Of a stretch of 17,363 nt of DNA, positions 1 to 7,489 are shown piece after piece. The translations under genes were made by a program, and so were the position numbers. Positions within the stretch are counted from its first letter, which is position 1. Every line of letters starts with the position of its first letter. Source of the stretch: an uncultured Lentisphaeria bacterium (GTDB lineage Bacteria; Verrucomicrobiota; Lentisphaeria; JABSQK01; CAJWLW01). The notes beneath the pieces were generated by a model. It was not told the DNA's origin. It saw nothing but the letters and a program-made list of their open reading frames with translations, and ran no database searches. Location: the NCBI GenBank assembly GCA_913042885.1, contig CAJWLW010000075.1, positions 1 to 17,363 on the forward strand, in the 5' to 3' direction.

Positions 1-2
1 TC

Positions 3-611
3 CGGATCCAGGCAGAGTTCGTCGAGGGCTTTGAATCTCTCGCACGCGTCGGTCCCGCGGTTTCCATCTTCGGCTCGGCCCGGACCCCGGAAGACTCCCC
101 GTACTACGCCGCTGCCCGCGATTCCGCCGGTCGTCTCGCCGAAGCCGGGCTCGCCGTAATCTCCGGCGGCGGGCCCGGCATTATGCAAGCCGCCAATGAG
201 GGAGCTCACAAGGCGGGCGGCGATTCGATCGGCCTGAACATCGAGCTGCCACACGAACAGAATGCAAATCCCCACCAGACGTTATCCCTGGATTTTCACT
301 ATTTCTTTGTGCGCAAAATGATGTTTGTTAAGTACTCCATCGGCTACATCATCTACCCCGGCGGTTTCGGGACCATGGACGAATTGTTCGAGGCCCTGAC
401 GCTGGCACAGACCGGAAAAATCGAACAGTTCCCCATCGTACTGTACGGTTCCGAATACTGGCAGGGCCTTGTGGACTGGATACGTCACGGCATGCTCGAT
501 GCCAGCTGCATCGGTGCCAAAGATCTTGACCTCATACAGGTAACTGATGACCCGATTGAAGCAGCCGAAATCATCATCGATTCTGCCCGGACGCAGGGCT
601 ATCTCGCGTGA
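3..611 (+). CDS. LOG-family protein (cytokinin riboside 5'-monophosphate phosphoribohydrolase-like), 5' truncated
   Basis: The reading frame is open from the window edge, so the true start lies upstream; 202 residues are visible. Two family signatures are clear: SGGGPGIMQAANEGA at visible residues 54-68 and PGGFGTMDE at about 119-127. The second is the PGGxGTxxE motif of LOG proteins (TIGR00730 type, long misannotated as lysine decarboxylases). Known members hydrolyse the N-glycosidic bond of nucleoside 5'-monophosphates, releasing base and ribose 5-phosphate. The Arg and Glu of these motifs act in substrate binding and catalysis. The upstream segment with VSIFGSAR is also typical and resembles the longer LOG subgroup. 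The enzyme should be cytosolic. Its substrate here cannot be read from sequence, and the neighbours give no pathway clue. Confidence 0.93.
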   Translation, partial: RIQAEFVEGFESLARVGPAVSIFGSARTPEDSPYYAAARDSAGRLAEAGLAVISGGGPGIMQAANEGAHKAGGDSIGLNIELPHEQNANPHQTLSLDFHYFFVRKMMFVKYSIGYIIYPGGFGTMDELFEALTLAQTGKIEQFPIVLYGSEYWQGLVDWIRHGMLDASCIGAKDLDLIQVTDDPIEAAEIIIDSARTQGYLA

Positions 612-760
612 TCCCAGGCCCCGCCATCCTCGCGGACTGTGTCCGCCGCCATATAGATCTCGACGCGCCGGTCGCGGCTACCAACCGGCAGTTGCGGCAG
701 GCCATCGCAATGGCTGTCTGAAACATGATGCGTAACACTTTCGGCGCCGTTATCTGAACC

Positions 761-1150
761 ATGCAAATCCTCATTTATTCCAATTCCGTCGAGGCCGTTG
801 AACAACTGCAGACATTCTGCCGGGAACTGGAGTTTCCACAACCACGCTTGCTGGGTGCCACCGATATCGATACGAAACTGGCAGACCTGGTAGCTGCAGA
901 CGCCGCACTTGCAGACTGCACCATGGAGAACGATGTCAGCGACCTGAGCGAGCCTGTCATCCTCTTTTACAGGCCCGAGAAGCCGGCGGTGGCGGGCATG
1001 ATTCGGAAATACAAAGACGCCGGGCAATGGCCCATATTTGCGGTACTCACACCGCCGGCTTTGGAATCGACCGTGGCGACACTCATCCCGCAGTTTATCG
1101 AGGACCGCGCCAGCGAACAGAAATGGCGTGAGCGCAAAATCCGCGAGTAG
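761..1150 (+). CDS. small cytosolic protein, DUF3783-like
   Basis: A 129-residue protein starting at ATG 761, with no signal peptide or membrane segment. The N-terminal half (ILIYSNSVEAVEQLQTFCRE) reads like a short alpha/beta unit. The C-terminal part, WPIFAVLTPPALESTVATLI followed by a charged helix ending in KWRERKIRE, resembles the small DUF3783 family. That family carries a P-hydrophobic-AV(V/L)T-x(5-8)-L motif followed by an acidic/basic helix. The resemblance is by eye, so it is tentative. The protein lies 149 bp downstream of the LOG gene on the same strand and could be cotranscribed. An ATG at 728 is in frame but meets a stop before 761, which fixes the start at 761. Function unknown. 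Confidence 0.7.
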   Translation: MQILIYSNSVEAVEQLQTFCRELEFPQPRLLGATDIDTKLADLVAADAALADCTMENDVSDLSEPVILFYRPEKPAVAGMIRKYKDAGQWPIFAVLTPPALESTVATLIPQFIEDRASEQKWRERKIRE

Positions 1151-1203
1151 CTGTTGTCCTTGGCATTGCGTTTGCGAATCAGCCCGTGGTCATCCGGGTT
1201 GTA

Positions 1204-1977
1204 TCATCGATTGCGGAGGAAGTAATCGCTGTTCCAGTACTTCGCCAAGCTACAGGCAGCAACATGTCCATCCATAAACGCACCACTAAATCTGCCTGCG
1301 TGGCGAGGCGTGGGTGTCCCGTGGGTATAACCCTCCGGATATGAAAAAGCAGCCCCAGAGTGAATGGCGAGGTACGCAGAACCGTAGCCGAGGGTATCGG
1401 TAAAGAAGATGAATTTTGAAGGTCGATCCATCTCGTGAATCTTCCTTCCAGTTAGACCCTCACTGTCAAACCTCCAACTGGTGGCATCCAGATTGATGCC
1501 CAACGCTCGTCCGTGTTCCAGAACCCCCGGCCCGTAACGAATCCAGTTGACGGTAGAATAGCCCTGCTGGCCATGAATAGAGGGGCACCCCATGATGCTG
1601 GCCTTGGTGTTTTCGTTGGTTCCCAGATATTCGGCAAGAAATCCATCGCCATCTTTCACTCCACCCTTGTAAGGTCCGCTCTTGAACCACTCGGCGTGTA
1701 CCCACATCCGGCGGACATTGCTATAGCTCACTCCGTCCTCAAGGAGTTCGCTGTGGCCAACGCTGTAATGTTCCTGGTAAGGGGGGGTTAACTCGTCATT
1801 GTCTGACAGGTACCCGTGCAAGGCGGTCGTGATCTGGCCCAGGTTGCTCCGGCAAACAGCAGCTAATGCACTTTCCTTGGCGCTCCGAAGCGACGGGAGG
1901 AGCAGCGCAGCCAAAATCATAGTAATGGTGATCACTATCAACAACTCAAGAAGGGTAAATCTTTTTCGACCAGGCAT
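1204..1977 (-). CDS. prepilin-like protein with N-terminal methylation motif and C-terminal H-X9-DG domain
   Basis: A 257-residue protein from ATG 1977; a GTG two codons earlier (1983) is the alternative, and neither has a good Shine-Dalgarno. The N-terminus has KRFTLLELLIVITITMILAA. This is a type IV prepilin signal with Phe at mature +1, Glu at +5 (E11) and a hydrophobic helix to about residue 29. The residue before the cleavage point is Arg rather than the usual Gly. The middle is a globular region with Cys42 and Cys131 that could pair. Near the C-terminus, H226 is followed by exactly nine residues and then D236-G237. This is the H-X9-DG motif of prepilin-processing-associated proteins that are greatly expanded in Lentisphaerota, Planctomycetota and relatives (pseudopilin-like, often DUF1559-like). 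It should be anchored in the inner membrane with its body exported. The role of these proteins is largely unknown. Confidence 0.9.
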   Translation of the reverse strand: MPGRKRFTLLELLIVITITMILAALLLPSLRSAKESALAAVCRSNLGQITTALHGYLSDNDELTPPYQEHYSVGHSELLEDGVSYSNVRRMWVHAEWFKSGPYKGGVKDGDGFLAEYLGTNENTKASIMGCPSIHGQQGYSTVNWIRYGPGVLEHGRALGINLDATSWRFDSEGLTGRKIHEMDRPSKFIFFTDTLGYGSAYLAIHSGAAFSYPEGYTHGTPTPRHAGRFSGAFMDGHVAACSLAKYWNSDYFLRNR

Positions 1978-2104
1978 CGGCACACATTAAACCATAACGT
2001 GAAGTTTTCCGGACACTCCTCCGGCGCAACAATCTGACAAAACGCGATACAGTGGGCGTTCAATCGGCAAATGGCAATCCGTGCAGCTTTCGGACAGCGG
2101 ACGG

Positions 2105-3358
2105 CTATGCCTGCGCCATCACGGGTGACACACTCGCCTGGGCATGAATTTTTGCGAAGTCCGCGCTACCATCGTCATCGAGCAATTCCGTGTGGCAACC
2201 CCATTCATCGACGGGTTGATTGCCTGCCATGTAGAACTCCCACATCTGCTCCGTCCTGGCGAAATCAATCCGGGTCCCACAGGGACGCGTGACCCGGATC
2301 AGGTGCTTGGGGATCGTATGATCCGCTTCCTCCACACGGTATTTTTCCAGCGCTGTCTCATCGAATTCCACACCCAGCCCCGGAACTTCCGGTACGCGGG
2401 CATAGCCACCGACAATGGGAATACGCTCTGTACACATATTGTGCTCATACAACTCGTGGCAAGTGATTGTCGGCCACTGCGCCGCTTTAAGAACAGCACT
2501 CAGATGCAGCGAAAGCGCCGCCGTCAGTCCGGTGCCCACAAACTGCAGAAAAAGCGGCATCTTCAGTTCGCGGCAGGTGTTGCCCTGCCGCATGCATTCT
2601 TCGACCCCCATGTTGAGTATCCAGCCGTCGCATACCCCCCCCAACTCAAGGCTGTCGCGCTTCTGCATGAACTGATAATGATGCGCGATCGGCCGGTCGA
2701 CCTGGCTGCGCAGGTGGCGGTTGCCGGCACCGTCGTCGCGGCGGATCGGGTCTTCCCACATCTTGATTTTCGGGAACAGGCTTTCCAGTTCCCGCAACAC
2801 CGGGATCGCTGTACCCGCATCGTTGAGAAATTCGTTCCAGTCGCCGTCGACGCGAAAGTCATCCGGCGTGCCTTCACTGATCAGCCGGATCGTCTCACGC
2901 ACATCGAACCACGGCCGCATCTTGATCTTCATGCAGACGTAGCCGAGTTCGACTGCCGTCTTTGCTTCATCGGCATACTGTTGCGGTGCCATGTCGTGGT
3001 GCCAGTAGGACATGGCGCAGCAATCCCGGCACTTGTCACCGATCAGCCGGTAGACCGGTACACCGGCGACCTTGCCGGCGGCATCGAAGAGGGCCATCTG
3101 CAGGCCGGGGCCGAGACGGTCGTCCCACATCGTCTCGAACGTCGTCTTGCCGATGACGCTGTCAGTATCGTCAACCTTCCCCCAGGCATAGTGCTGGACG
3201 GTTTCACCCCAGCCGACAATGCCGGATTCGGTCTCGACACGAATAATTTCGAGCTCCGACCATTTGTGCAGTTCGGCGCGCTCAAGGTCGCGGCGCTGGG
3301 CGCCGCCGAAGGGAACCTGGGCAATTATACGTTCGACATTCTTTACCCTGTCCGGCAT
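2105..3358 (-). CDS. enolase-superfamily enzyme, mandelate racemase/muconate lactonizing type
   Basis: About 417 residues. The N-terminal capping domain has VETESGIVGWGET (residues 41-53, counting from the ATG at 3361), and a (beta/alpha)7 barrel follows. In that numbering the barrel shows MKIKM (K145, K147) as the KxK acid/base pair, D172 in FRVDGDW as first metal ligand and E203 in MWEDPI as second. The third-ligand region reads PIAHHYQF, so the usual acidic residue is not obvious; D245 follows. The His expected further on appears as Gln in FLQFVGTG. Members abstract a proton alpha to a carboxylate and most dehydrate sugar acids; the substrate is unknown here. AGGAGG lies 4 nt before the ATG at 3358 but only 1 nt before the ATG at 3361, so I favour 3358. 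It lies about 28 bp downstream of the GH20 gene in an apparent operon. Confidence 0.9.
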   Translation of the reverse strand: MPDRVKNVERIIAQVPFGGAQRRDLERAELHKWSELEIIRVETESGIVGWGETVQHYAWGKVDDTDSVIGKTTFETMWDDRLGPGLQMALFDAAGKVAGVPVYRLIGDKCRDCCAMSYWHHDMAPQQYADEAKTAVELGYVCMKIKMRPWFDVRETIRLISEGTPDDFRVDGDWNEFLNDAGTAIPVLRELESLFPKIKMWEDPIRRDDGAGNRHLRSQVDRPIAHHYQFMQKRDSLELGGVCDGWILNMGVEECMRQGNTCRELKMPLFLQFVGTGLTAALSLHLSAVLKAAQWPTITCHELYEHNMCTERIPIVGGYARVPEVPGLGVEFDETALEKYRVEEADHTIPKHLIRVTRPCGTRIDFARTEQMWEFYMAGNQPVDEWGCHTELLDDDGSADFAKIHAQASVSPVMAQA

Positions 3359-3386
3359 CATTCCTCCTTCAATAGTCAGTTTCGGA

Positions 3387-5390
3387 TCAACGTTCCTGCA
3401 ACTGTGCCTTCATTTGCTGCATGTTATCCTTCCAAAAAAGAAGCTGCGACGCGGCAAGTTCGTCGGCGTCCGCTTGGCGCAGTGTCATGGCATAACGTGC
3501 CGCTGCACGTTCACAACATTCATCCATGGCTTCACCGATCGCTTCAAAGTCGTCCAACATGCGCCGCTTAAACGCCGGCGGCACCCTGTCCCAGGTTTGA
3601 TAAAAATACTCCACTTCCAGCACTGCGAACTGCGCCCGGGTTCTCAATCTCTGCACTTCGTTGATCTCTGCGAACAACTCGAAGCGGTCACGGTTACGAC
3701 AAACCTGTGGCAGTAAGGCTTCACACGCTTCGGCGATGTACGTATAGAAATCGTTCATCGTATCTCCCGCCCGCTCATCGCTCTGCTCGAAGAGGTAATA
3801 CAAATCACCGATACCCCCATCGGGCAGCCCGAAAAACTGAAAGCCGAAACGTTCGTCAAAGTCCCTCATTTCGCTGGCATCAAGGGGCGCCCAGCCGGCG
3901 TCACCGAGGGTCGCGATGCCGTACCAGTCGAGTTCGGGATGCGCATTAATGCTGGCAAAACTATGACCGCGTGCCCAGCTCGATCCGATCAGCACGTCAG
4001 CACCATGCTCGCGACAGGCTTCCGCCCAGAAACGGGTATTCATCTGGCCGTGGACAAAGCGCGGCGCCATCTTGCCATGGCAGGAAACCCGGATTCCCGA
4101 AACCCCTCCGCACTTCAATCCGAGTTCCTTAAGCCAAGCGAGCCGGGCGTCGGCGCGAAAGCGCTTCGGATATTCGGGGTTATCAACCAGACGTTCATAC
4201 CCCTCACGCTCGTCCGCGGGAAGGTCTTCGTAAAACGTGAAGTTTGCCCGGAAATCGACCGGCAGCTTCCCTTCGATCTCGCCGTTCGGACGTTTCAGCC
4301 ATTCGCGACTGATATGCTTCTTGTGGTGTACCTCGAGGTACTGAAAATCGCGCTGCGGATTCATGTACTGCCAATCGATGTAGTACGCCCCGCGATGCAG
4401 CTGCTCACCCATTGACGCATCCAGCGTCTCGACCATGTCCGACCACAGCATGGGCGTAATGCCGCCAGCCAGCACATGGTCGCACACCCGGCGGCTCCAG
4501 TCGGCGAACAGGCTTGACGGCGGGCGGCCACCCAGTGCCGCCTTGCAAAGGTCACAGACACCCACGTGAAAAGCTTCGTCAAGACCGACATGAACGAACG
4601 GGGCATCGGCATGCAGCGCCAGCATTTCATCCAAAAAATCGGCAACCAGAGTCCAGGTCTCCGGCTGCGACGGGCAGGCGGTCGTGGTATCACCGGCTTT
4701 CTCCTGGAGATGTCGATACTCGGGGCGATTCAGTATGTACTGCCAGTGCGCCAGCGTTTGAACGAGCGGAATCACAGAAATGCCATAGACAGCCGCGGCA
4801 TCGACCCATTCCCGGATATCCGCCTGGGCCAGGGCGCCCTCAACCGCAAGCTCGGGATGGCGCTCGAGCTCGATGTAGTCTTCGTACTCGATGAGCACGG
4901 CATTAATCTTGAACTCGGCGAGCTGCGGCAGGATAGCGTGCAGATTATCGAGCCGCCGCCGCGTGGCTTTCATATCCACATGATAGATGCGCCACCGCAA
5001 ATCGGGCCAGTCGTGGATCGACAGGCACGGCAGGCTCTCGGAATCATGCCTCAGCAGTTGCTTCAGCGTCTGCCATGCATACAGGAGACCGGTATAGGTG
5101 TTCGCCGTCGCGCCAATACCCGTCGCGGTGATCTCGAGCCGATAGGCTTCCGGGTTATCGTCGAGCGCATCAGCGACATCCGGCGGCTTTCCCAGGCTAA
5201 AGTGCCAACCAGCGGCCTTACCCTGATCCGTCGTCAGCTCACGGCCCGTCTCCGCCGCAAACTCAGCAATTGCGATTTCCGCAAGCTTGGCAGCATTCGC
5301 GCTGATTCGGAAGTCCGTGACTGGCAGCAGATCGAAGCTGCCTGCAACAGACATGAGATAGCGCGGGCGGGGTAACAGTTTATAGGTCAT
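3387..5390 (-). CDS. glycoside hydrolase family 20-type beta-N-acetylhexosaminidase-like protein
   Basis: A 667-residue protein. Residues 1-120 look like the non-catalytic N-terminal domain of GH20 enzymes, ending in ITATGIGATANTYTGLLYAW and the linker LRHD. The barrel starts at IHDWPDLRWRIYHVDMKATR (residues 125-144), the usual DxPxxxxRGxxxD-like entry, although the Gly is Ile here. The catalytic Asp-Glu pair is D271-E272 in FVHVGLDEAF. Known GH20 enzymes use the substrate N-acetyl group as nucleophile with this pair assisting, removing terminal GlcNAc or GalNAc. C279 and C282 follow just after the pair (VCDLC), as in one bacterial subgroup. The C-terminal 150 residues are helical and carry no motif I know. 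No signal peptide is visible, so it probably acts in the cytosol on imported oligosaccharides. It is first in the operon with the enolase-type enzyme. Exact specificity is unknown. Confidence 0.85.
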   Translation of the reverse strand: MTYKLLPRPRYLMSVAGSFDLLPVTDFRISANAAKLAEIAIAEFAAETGRELTTDQGKAAGWHFSLGKPPDVADALDDNPEAYRLEITATGIGATANTYTGLLYAWQTLKQLLRHDSESLPCLSIHDWPDLRWRIYHVDMKATRRRLDNLHAILPQLAEFKINAVLIEYEDYIELERHPELAVEGALAQADIREWVDAAAVYGISVIPLVQTLAHWQYILNRPEYRHLQEKAGDTTTACPSQPETWTLVADFLDEMLALHADAPFVHVGLDEAFHVGVCDLCKAALGGRPPSSLFADWSRRVCDHVLAGGITPMLWSDMVETLDASMGEQLHRGAYYIDWQYMNPQRDFQYLEVHHKKHISREWLKRPNGEIEGKLPVDFRANFTFYEDLPADEREGYERLVDNPEYPKRFRADARLAWLKELGLKCGGVSGIRVSCHGKMAPRFVHGQMNTRFWAEACREHGADVLIGSSWARGHSFASINAHPELDWYGIATLGDAGWAPLDASEMRDFDERFGFQFFGLPDGGIGDLYYLFEQSDERAGDTMNDFYTYIAEACEALLPQVCRNRDRFELFAEINEVQRLRTRAQFAVLEVEYFYQTWDRVPPAFKRRMLDDFEAIGEAMDECCERAAARYAMTLRQADADELAASQLLFWKDNMQQMKAQLQER

Positions 5391-5592
5391 GAGTAAATCA
5401 GCAAGATGGTGAATTCATCAGCAGCTAAAGCAATCGATACGTCGATTACCCCAACACACGCACCATAGTGCGGTCCATGAGATTCCGCAATATCTCCGGG
5501 CTACGGATCACGTTGCGAGTTGGAATTTCGCGTGGAGATTGCAAATTGACTATTGGCTCAAGCCTCCAATTCAATCCGTCAACTCCGATCAT
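5391..5592. promoter_or_regulatory. divergent promoter region between the GH20 and nitrilase genes
   Basis: About 200 bp separate the starts of two divergent genes, so promoters for both must lie here unless transcription comes from further away. I see no convincing -35/-10 pair for either direction and no clear Shine-Dalgarno before either start. The only sharp element is the inverted repeat at 5432-5447, listed separately. Confidence 0.5.
5432..5447. promoter_or_regulatory. inverted repeat, possible operator
   Basis: The sequence AATCGA-TACG-TCGATT has perfect 6-bp arms and a 4-bp spacer. It lies 42 bp upstream of the GH20 start, inside the divergent intergenic region. Position and symmetry fit a repressor or activator site controlling the catabolic genes, but the regulator is not in this window. 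A 6-bp inverted repeat can also arise by chance. Confidence 0.35.
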
Positions 5593-6543
5593 ATGTCGAA
5601 CAATATCCGAATCAGCATATTAGCGCCACCTATCGCGACTGTCGAACAAGTCCCCCACGGCAAATCCTCGGTCGACTGGATGCACGAGCACTGGCGCACA
5701 CGGCTGAGTGACGTCACACCGGAAAAACCGGATCTGCTGGCATTGCCGGAGACGTGTGACGAGTTCTGCTTCCTGTCCAACGACGAGCGCCTGCAGTATC
5801 TCGAGGATCGTGGCGACACAATGCTCGAGTTATTTGCGGATCATGCGCGCAAGCACAGCTGCTACGTCACCTACCCGGCGGTTCGCGAACTGCCGGACGG
5901 CACACGCCGCAACTCGACACAGCTTTTAGACCGCAAGGGCGAAGTGGTTGCCATCTACAACAAAAACCATTGTGTCATCGAGGAGACCACTGAGGCCGGC
6001 ATCCTCAACGGTTGCGAGCCTTGTATTGCCGAAACCGATTTCGGGCGCGTCGGTTTTGCGATCTGTTTCGACCTCAATTTCGATCTGCTACGCCTGCAAT
6101 ACGCCGAACTGTCACCGGACCTCCTGGTGTTTTCATCCGTGTATCACGGCGGCTTGATGCAGCAGACCTGGGCCTACATGTGCCAGACGCATTTTATCGG
6201 AGCGATTGCAGGTCTGCCGAGCGGCATTATCAATCCTGTCGGCGAGACGATCTCCCATACAACCAACTACCGTGACCATGTATCGAGCATCGTCAACCTG
6301 GACTGCACCGTGGCGCATTATGACCACAATCGGGAAAAATTTGCCGAGTTGCGCAAAACACACGGGGCCGGCGTCACGATATACGATCCGGGCTTGCTCG
6401 CATCCGTCCTGATTACCAACCACATGAACGACACAACGATTGACCAGCTGCTCGACAGCTTCGGCATCGAGCGGCGCCGCGACTACATAAAACGTGCAAT
6501 TGCCTTTCACACAGCACCGGCCCATCGTGAGACGAATGTCTGA
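5593..6543 (+). CDS. carbon-nitrogen hydrolase (nitrilase superfamily amidohydrolase)
   Basis: A 316-residue protein from ATG 5593. An in-frame TTG at 5539 would add 18 residues, but they carry no nitrilase features and the fold starts directly at NNIRISILAPP. The Glu-Lys-Cys triad is complete: E53 in LLALPETCDE, K124 in IYNKNH and C158 in GFAICFDLNFD. The E-K-C residues attack amides or nitriles through a thioester intermediate, and the enzyme should be cytosolic. The final ~55 residues, including a TTIDQLLDSFGIERRRDYI segment, extend beyond the core. The gene is divergent from the GH20/enolase operon and may share its control region. A role in deamidating or deacylating a nitrogenous sugar or amide substrate is a guess. 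The real substrate is not evident. Confidence 0.9.
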   Translation: MSNNIRISILAPPIATVEQVPHGKSSVDWMHEHWRTRLSDVTPEKPDLLALPETCDEFCFLSNDERLQYLEDRGDTMLELFADHARKHSCYVTYPAVRELPDGTRRNSTQLLDRKGEVVAIYNKNHCVIEETTEAGILNGCEPCIAETDFGRVGFAICFDLNFDLLRLQYAELSPDLLVFSSVYHGGLMQQTWAYMCQTHFIGAIAGLPSGIINPVGETISHTTNYRDHVSSIVNLDCTVAHYDHNREKFAELRKTHGAGVTIYDPGLLASVLITNHMNDTTIDQLLDSFGIERRRDYIKRAIAFHTAPAHRETNV

Positions 6544-6781
6544 GTCGACGATCGGTGACGCTGCTGATATACGGCGTCTTGCATACTGCGAAATTGGCAT
6601 GAAGGCAAGCGCGAAGGAGCGATCGCCAAACCTCGACCAGGCAAGTGGCGGTTGTGTTTCAGCAAATTTAGAGCGCCGGCGCACCTGTCTATTGTCGGTA
6701 TATTCGACAAGGCCTCTGGCATAATTGCTGCGCCATATGTTTCGAGTCCTAACCTTTTGCAAATGCGCGGGCAGCAAAACC
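6544..6781. promoter_or_regulatory. intergenic region upstream of the tandem membrane genes
   Basis: This 238-bp stretch lies between the nitrilase stop and the membrane-protein pair. An open frame of 62 codons starts at ATG 6536, overlapping the nitrilase end, but its product is rich in Arg and Ser with no recognisable feature, so I do not call it. The stretch holds the inverted repeat at 6692-6710. The TATATT inside that repeat could serve as a -10 element, but no matching -35 is visible. Confidence 0.4.
6692..6710. promoter_or_regulatory. inverted repeat, possible operator of the membrane gene pair
   Basis: TTGTCG-GTATATT-CGACAA has perfect 6-bp arms around a 7-bp A+T-rich centre. It ends about 70 bp before the preferred start of the first membrane gene (6782). 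The layout of outer symmetric arms with an A+T centre is typical of dimeric regulator sites. The regulator is unknown. Confidence 0.35.
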
Positions 6782-7489
6782 ATGGCCGCAAATCTGAAAG
6801 ATAACCTGAGACAACTGATTTCCGGGCCGCAGGCGATTCTTCTGTGCCTGCTTTTGGCTACTGACTTGCTGTTTATTTTCTTTCATTGCCTGCAACTGGC
6901 AATCGATTATCCACACGACAAAAACTTTCGGCTGAACTGGGCCCGCGGTTATCCCGAGAATTTTCAGTACATCAAGTTCTTGTGGGGCAGCGGCCTGTTG
7001 TTCTGGATTTTTATCTGCCGCCGTCGTCTGCCATATCTGTTGTTGAGCGCCGTGCTCGCATACTTGTTGCTGGACGACGCCAACGAAATCCACGAAATCA
7101 TCGGCGAACGACTGGTCATGGCGTATCCGAACGCCGGTTTTTGGGGAATACATCCGCAAGACGTCACCGAGTTCCTGACGATGATCGCCCTCGGCACTTT
7201 AATGCTGCTGGTCCTCGCACTGTCGTGGTTTTTGTCACGGTTGTCGGATCGCCGGGATGTGGTTCGAATTGTCGTGCTGATCTTGTGTATTGGTTTTTTC
7301 GCAGTAGTCGTTGACTTCGCTCACGCCATCGTCGGAAACAACCCAATGTTGGACGAGTTATTTCGAATCATCGAAGAAGGCGGTGAAATGATCTCTGCAA
7401 CTCTGCTGACAGCATCGATTTTTTTCATAGCCTTCCGTGACCAGGTCACGAAAGCACGAGATGAACCTGAACTGCAAGGTACCCCGTGA
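6782..7489 (+). CDS. six-helix membrane protein with DDxxEIHE and EEGGEM motifs, paralog A
   Basis: A 235-residue protein with about six predicted membrane segments (roughly 17-39, 67-79, 85-98, 132-152, 162-184 and 203-218). Conserved polar residues sit at or in membrane segments: PENFQYIKF at 58-66, DDANEIHE at 98-105, H181 in VDFAHA and EEGGEM at 198-203. The start at ATG 6782 is preferred over ATG 6737 or TTG 6725 because it matches the N-terminus of the paralog next door almost residue for residue. The gene overlaps that paralog by 4 bp. I do not recognise a characterised family. The clustered Asp, Glu and His residues could bind a metal or form an active site in the membrane, as in intramembrane hydrolases, but the pattern is not the ceramidase/CREST one as I know it. 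Confidence 0.85.
   Translation: MAANLKDNLRQLISGPQAILLCLLLATDLLFIFFHCLQLAIDYPHDKNFRLNWARGYPENFQYIKFLWGSGLLFWIFICRRRLPYLLLSAVLAYLLLDDANEIHEIIGERLVMAYPNAGFWGIHPQDVTEFLTMIALGTLMLLVLALSWFLSRLSDRRDVVRIVVLILCIGFFAVVVDFAHAIVGNNPMLDELFRIIEEGGEMISATLLTASIFFIAFRDQVTKARDEPELQGTP

Noticed and set aside
608..721. 37-codon frame from GTG 608 overlapping the LOG stop as GTGA
   Set aside because: The overlap is suggestive, but the peptide is short, has no family match and no Shine-Dalgarno, so chance is more likely.
2144..3571. Long plus-strand open frame (475 codons) opposite the enolase-type gene
   Set aside because: It is antisense to a clear enzyme gene with intact motifs. The product has odd composition and no fold signature, as expected for a G+C-rich shadow frame.
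6536..6724. 62-codon frame from ATG 6536 overlapping the nitrilase stop
   Set aside because: The product is Arg/Ser-rich with no recognisable feature, and it overlaps the probable control region with the palindrome at 6692-6710.
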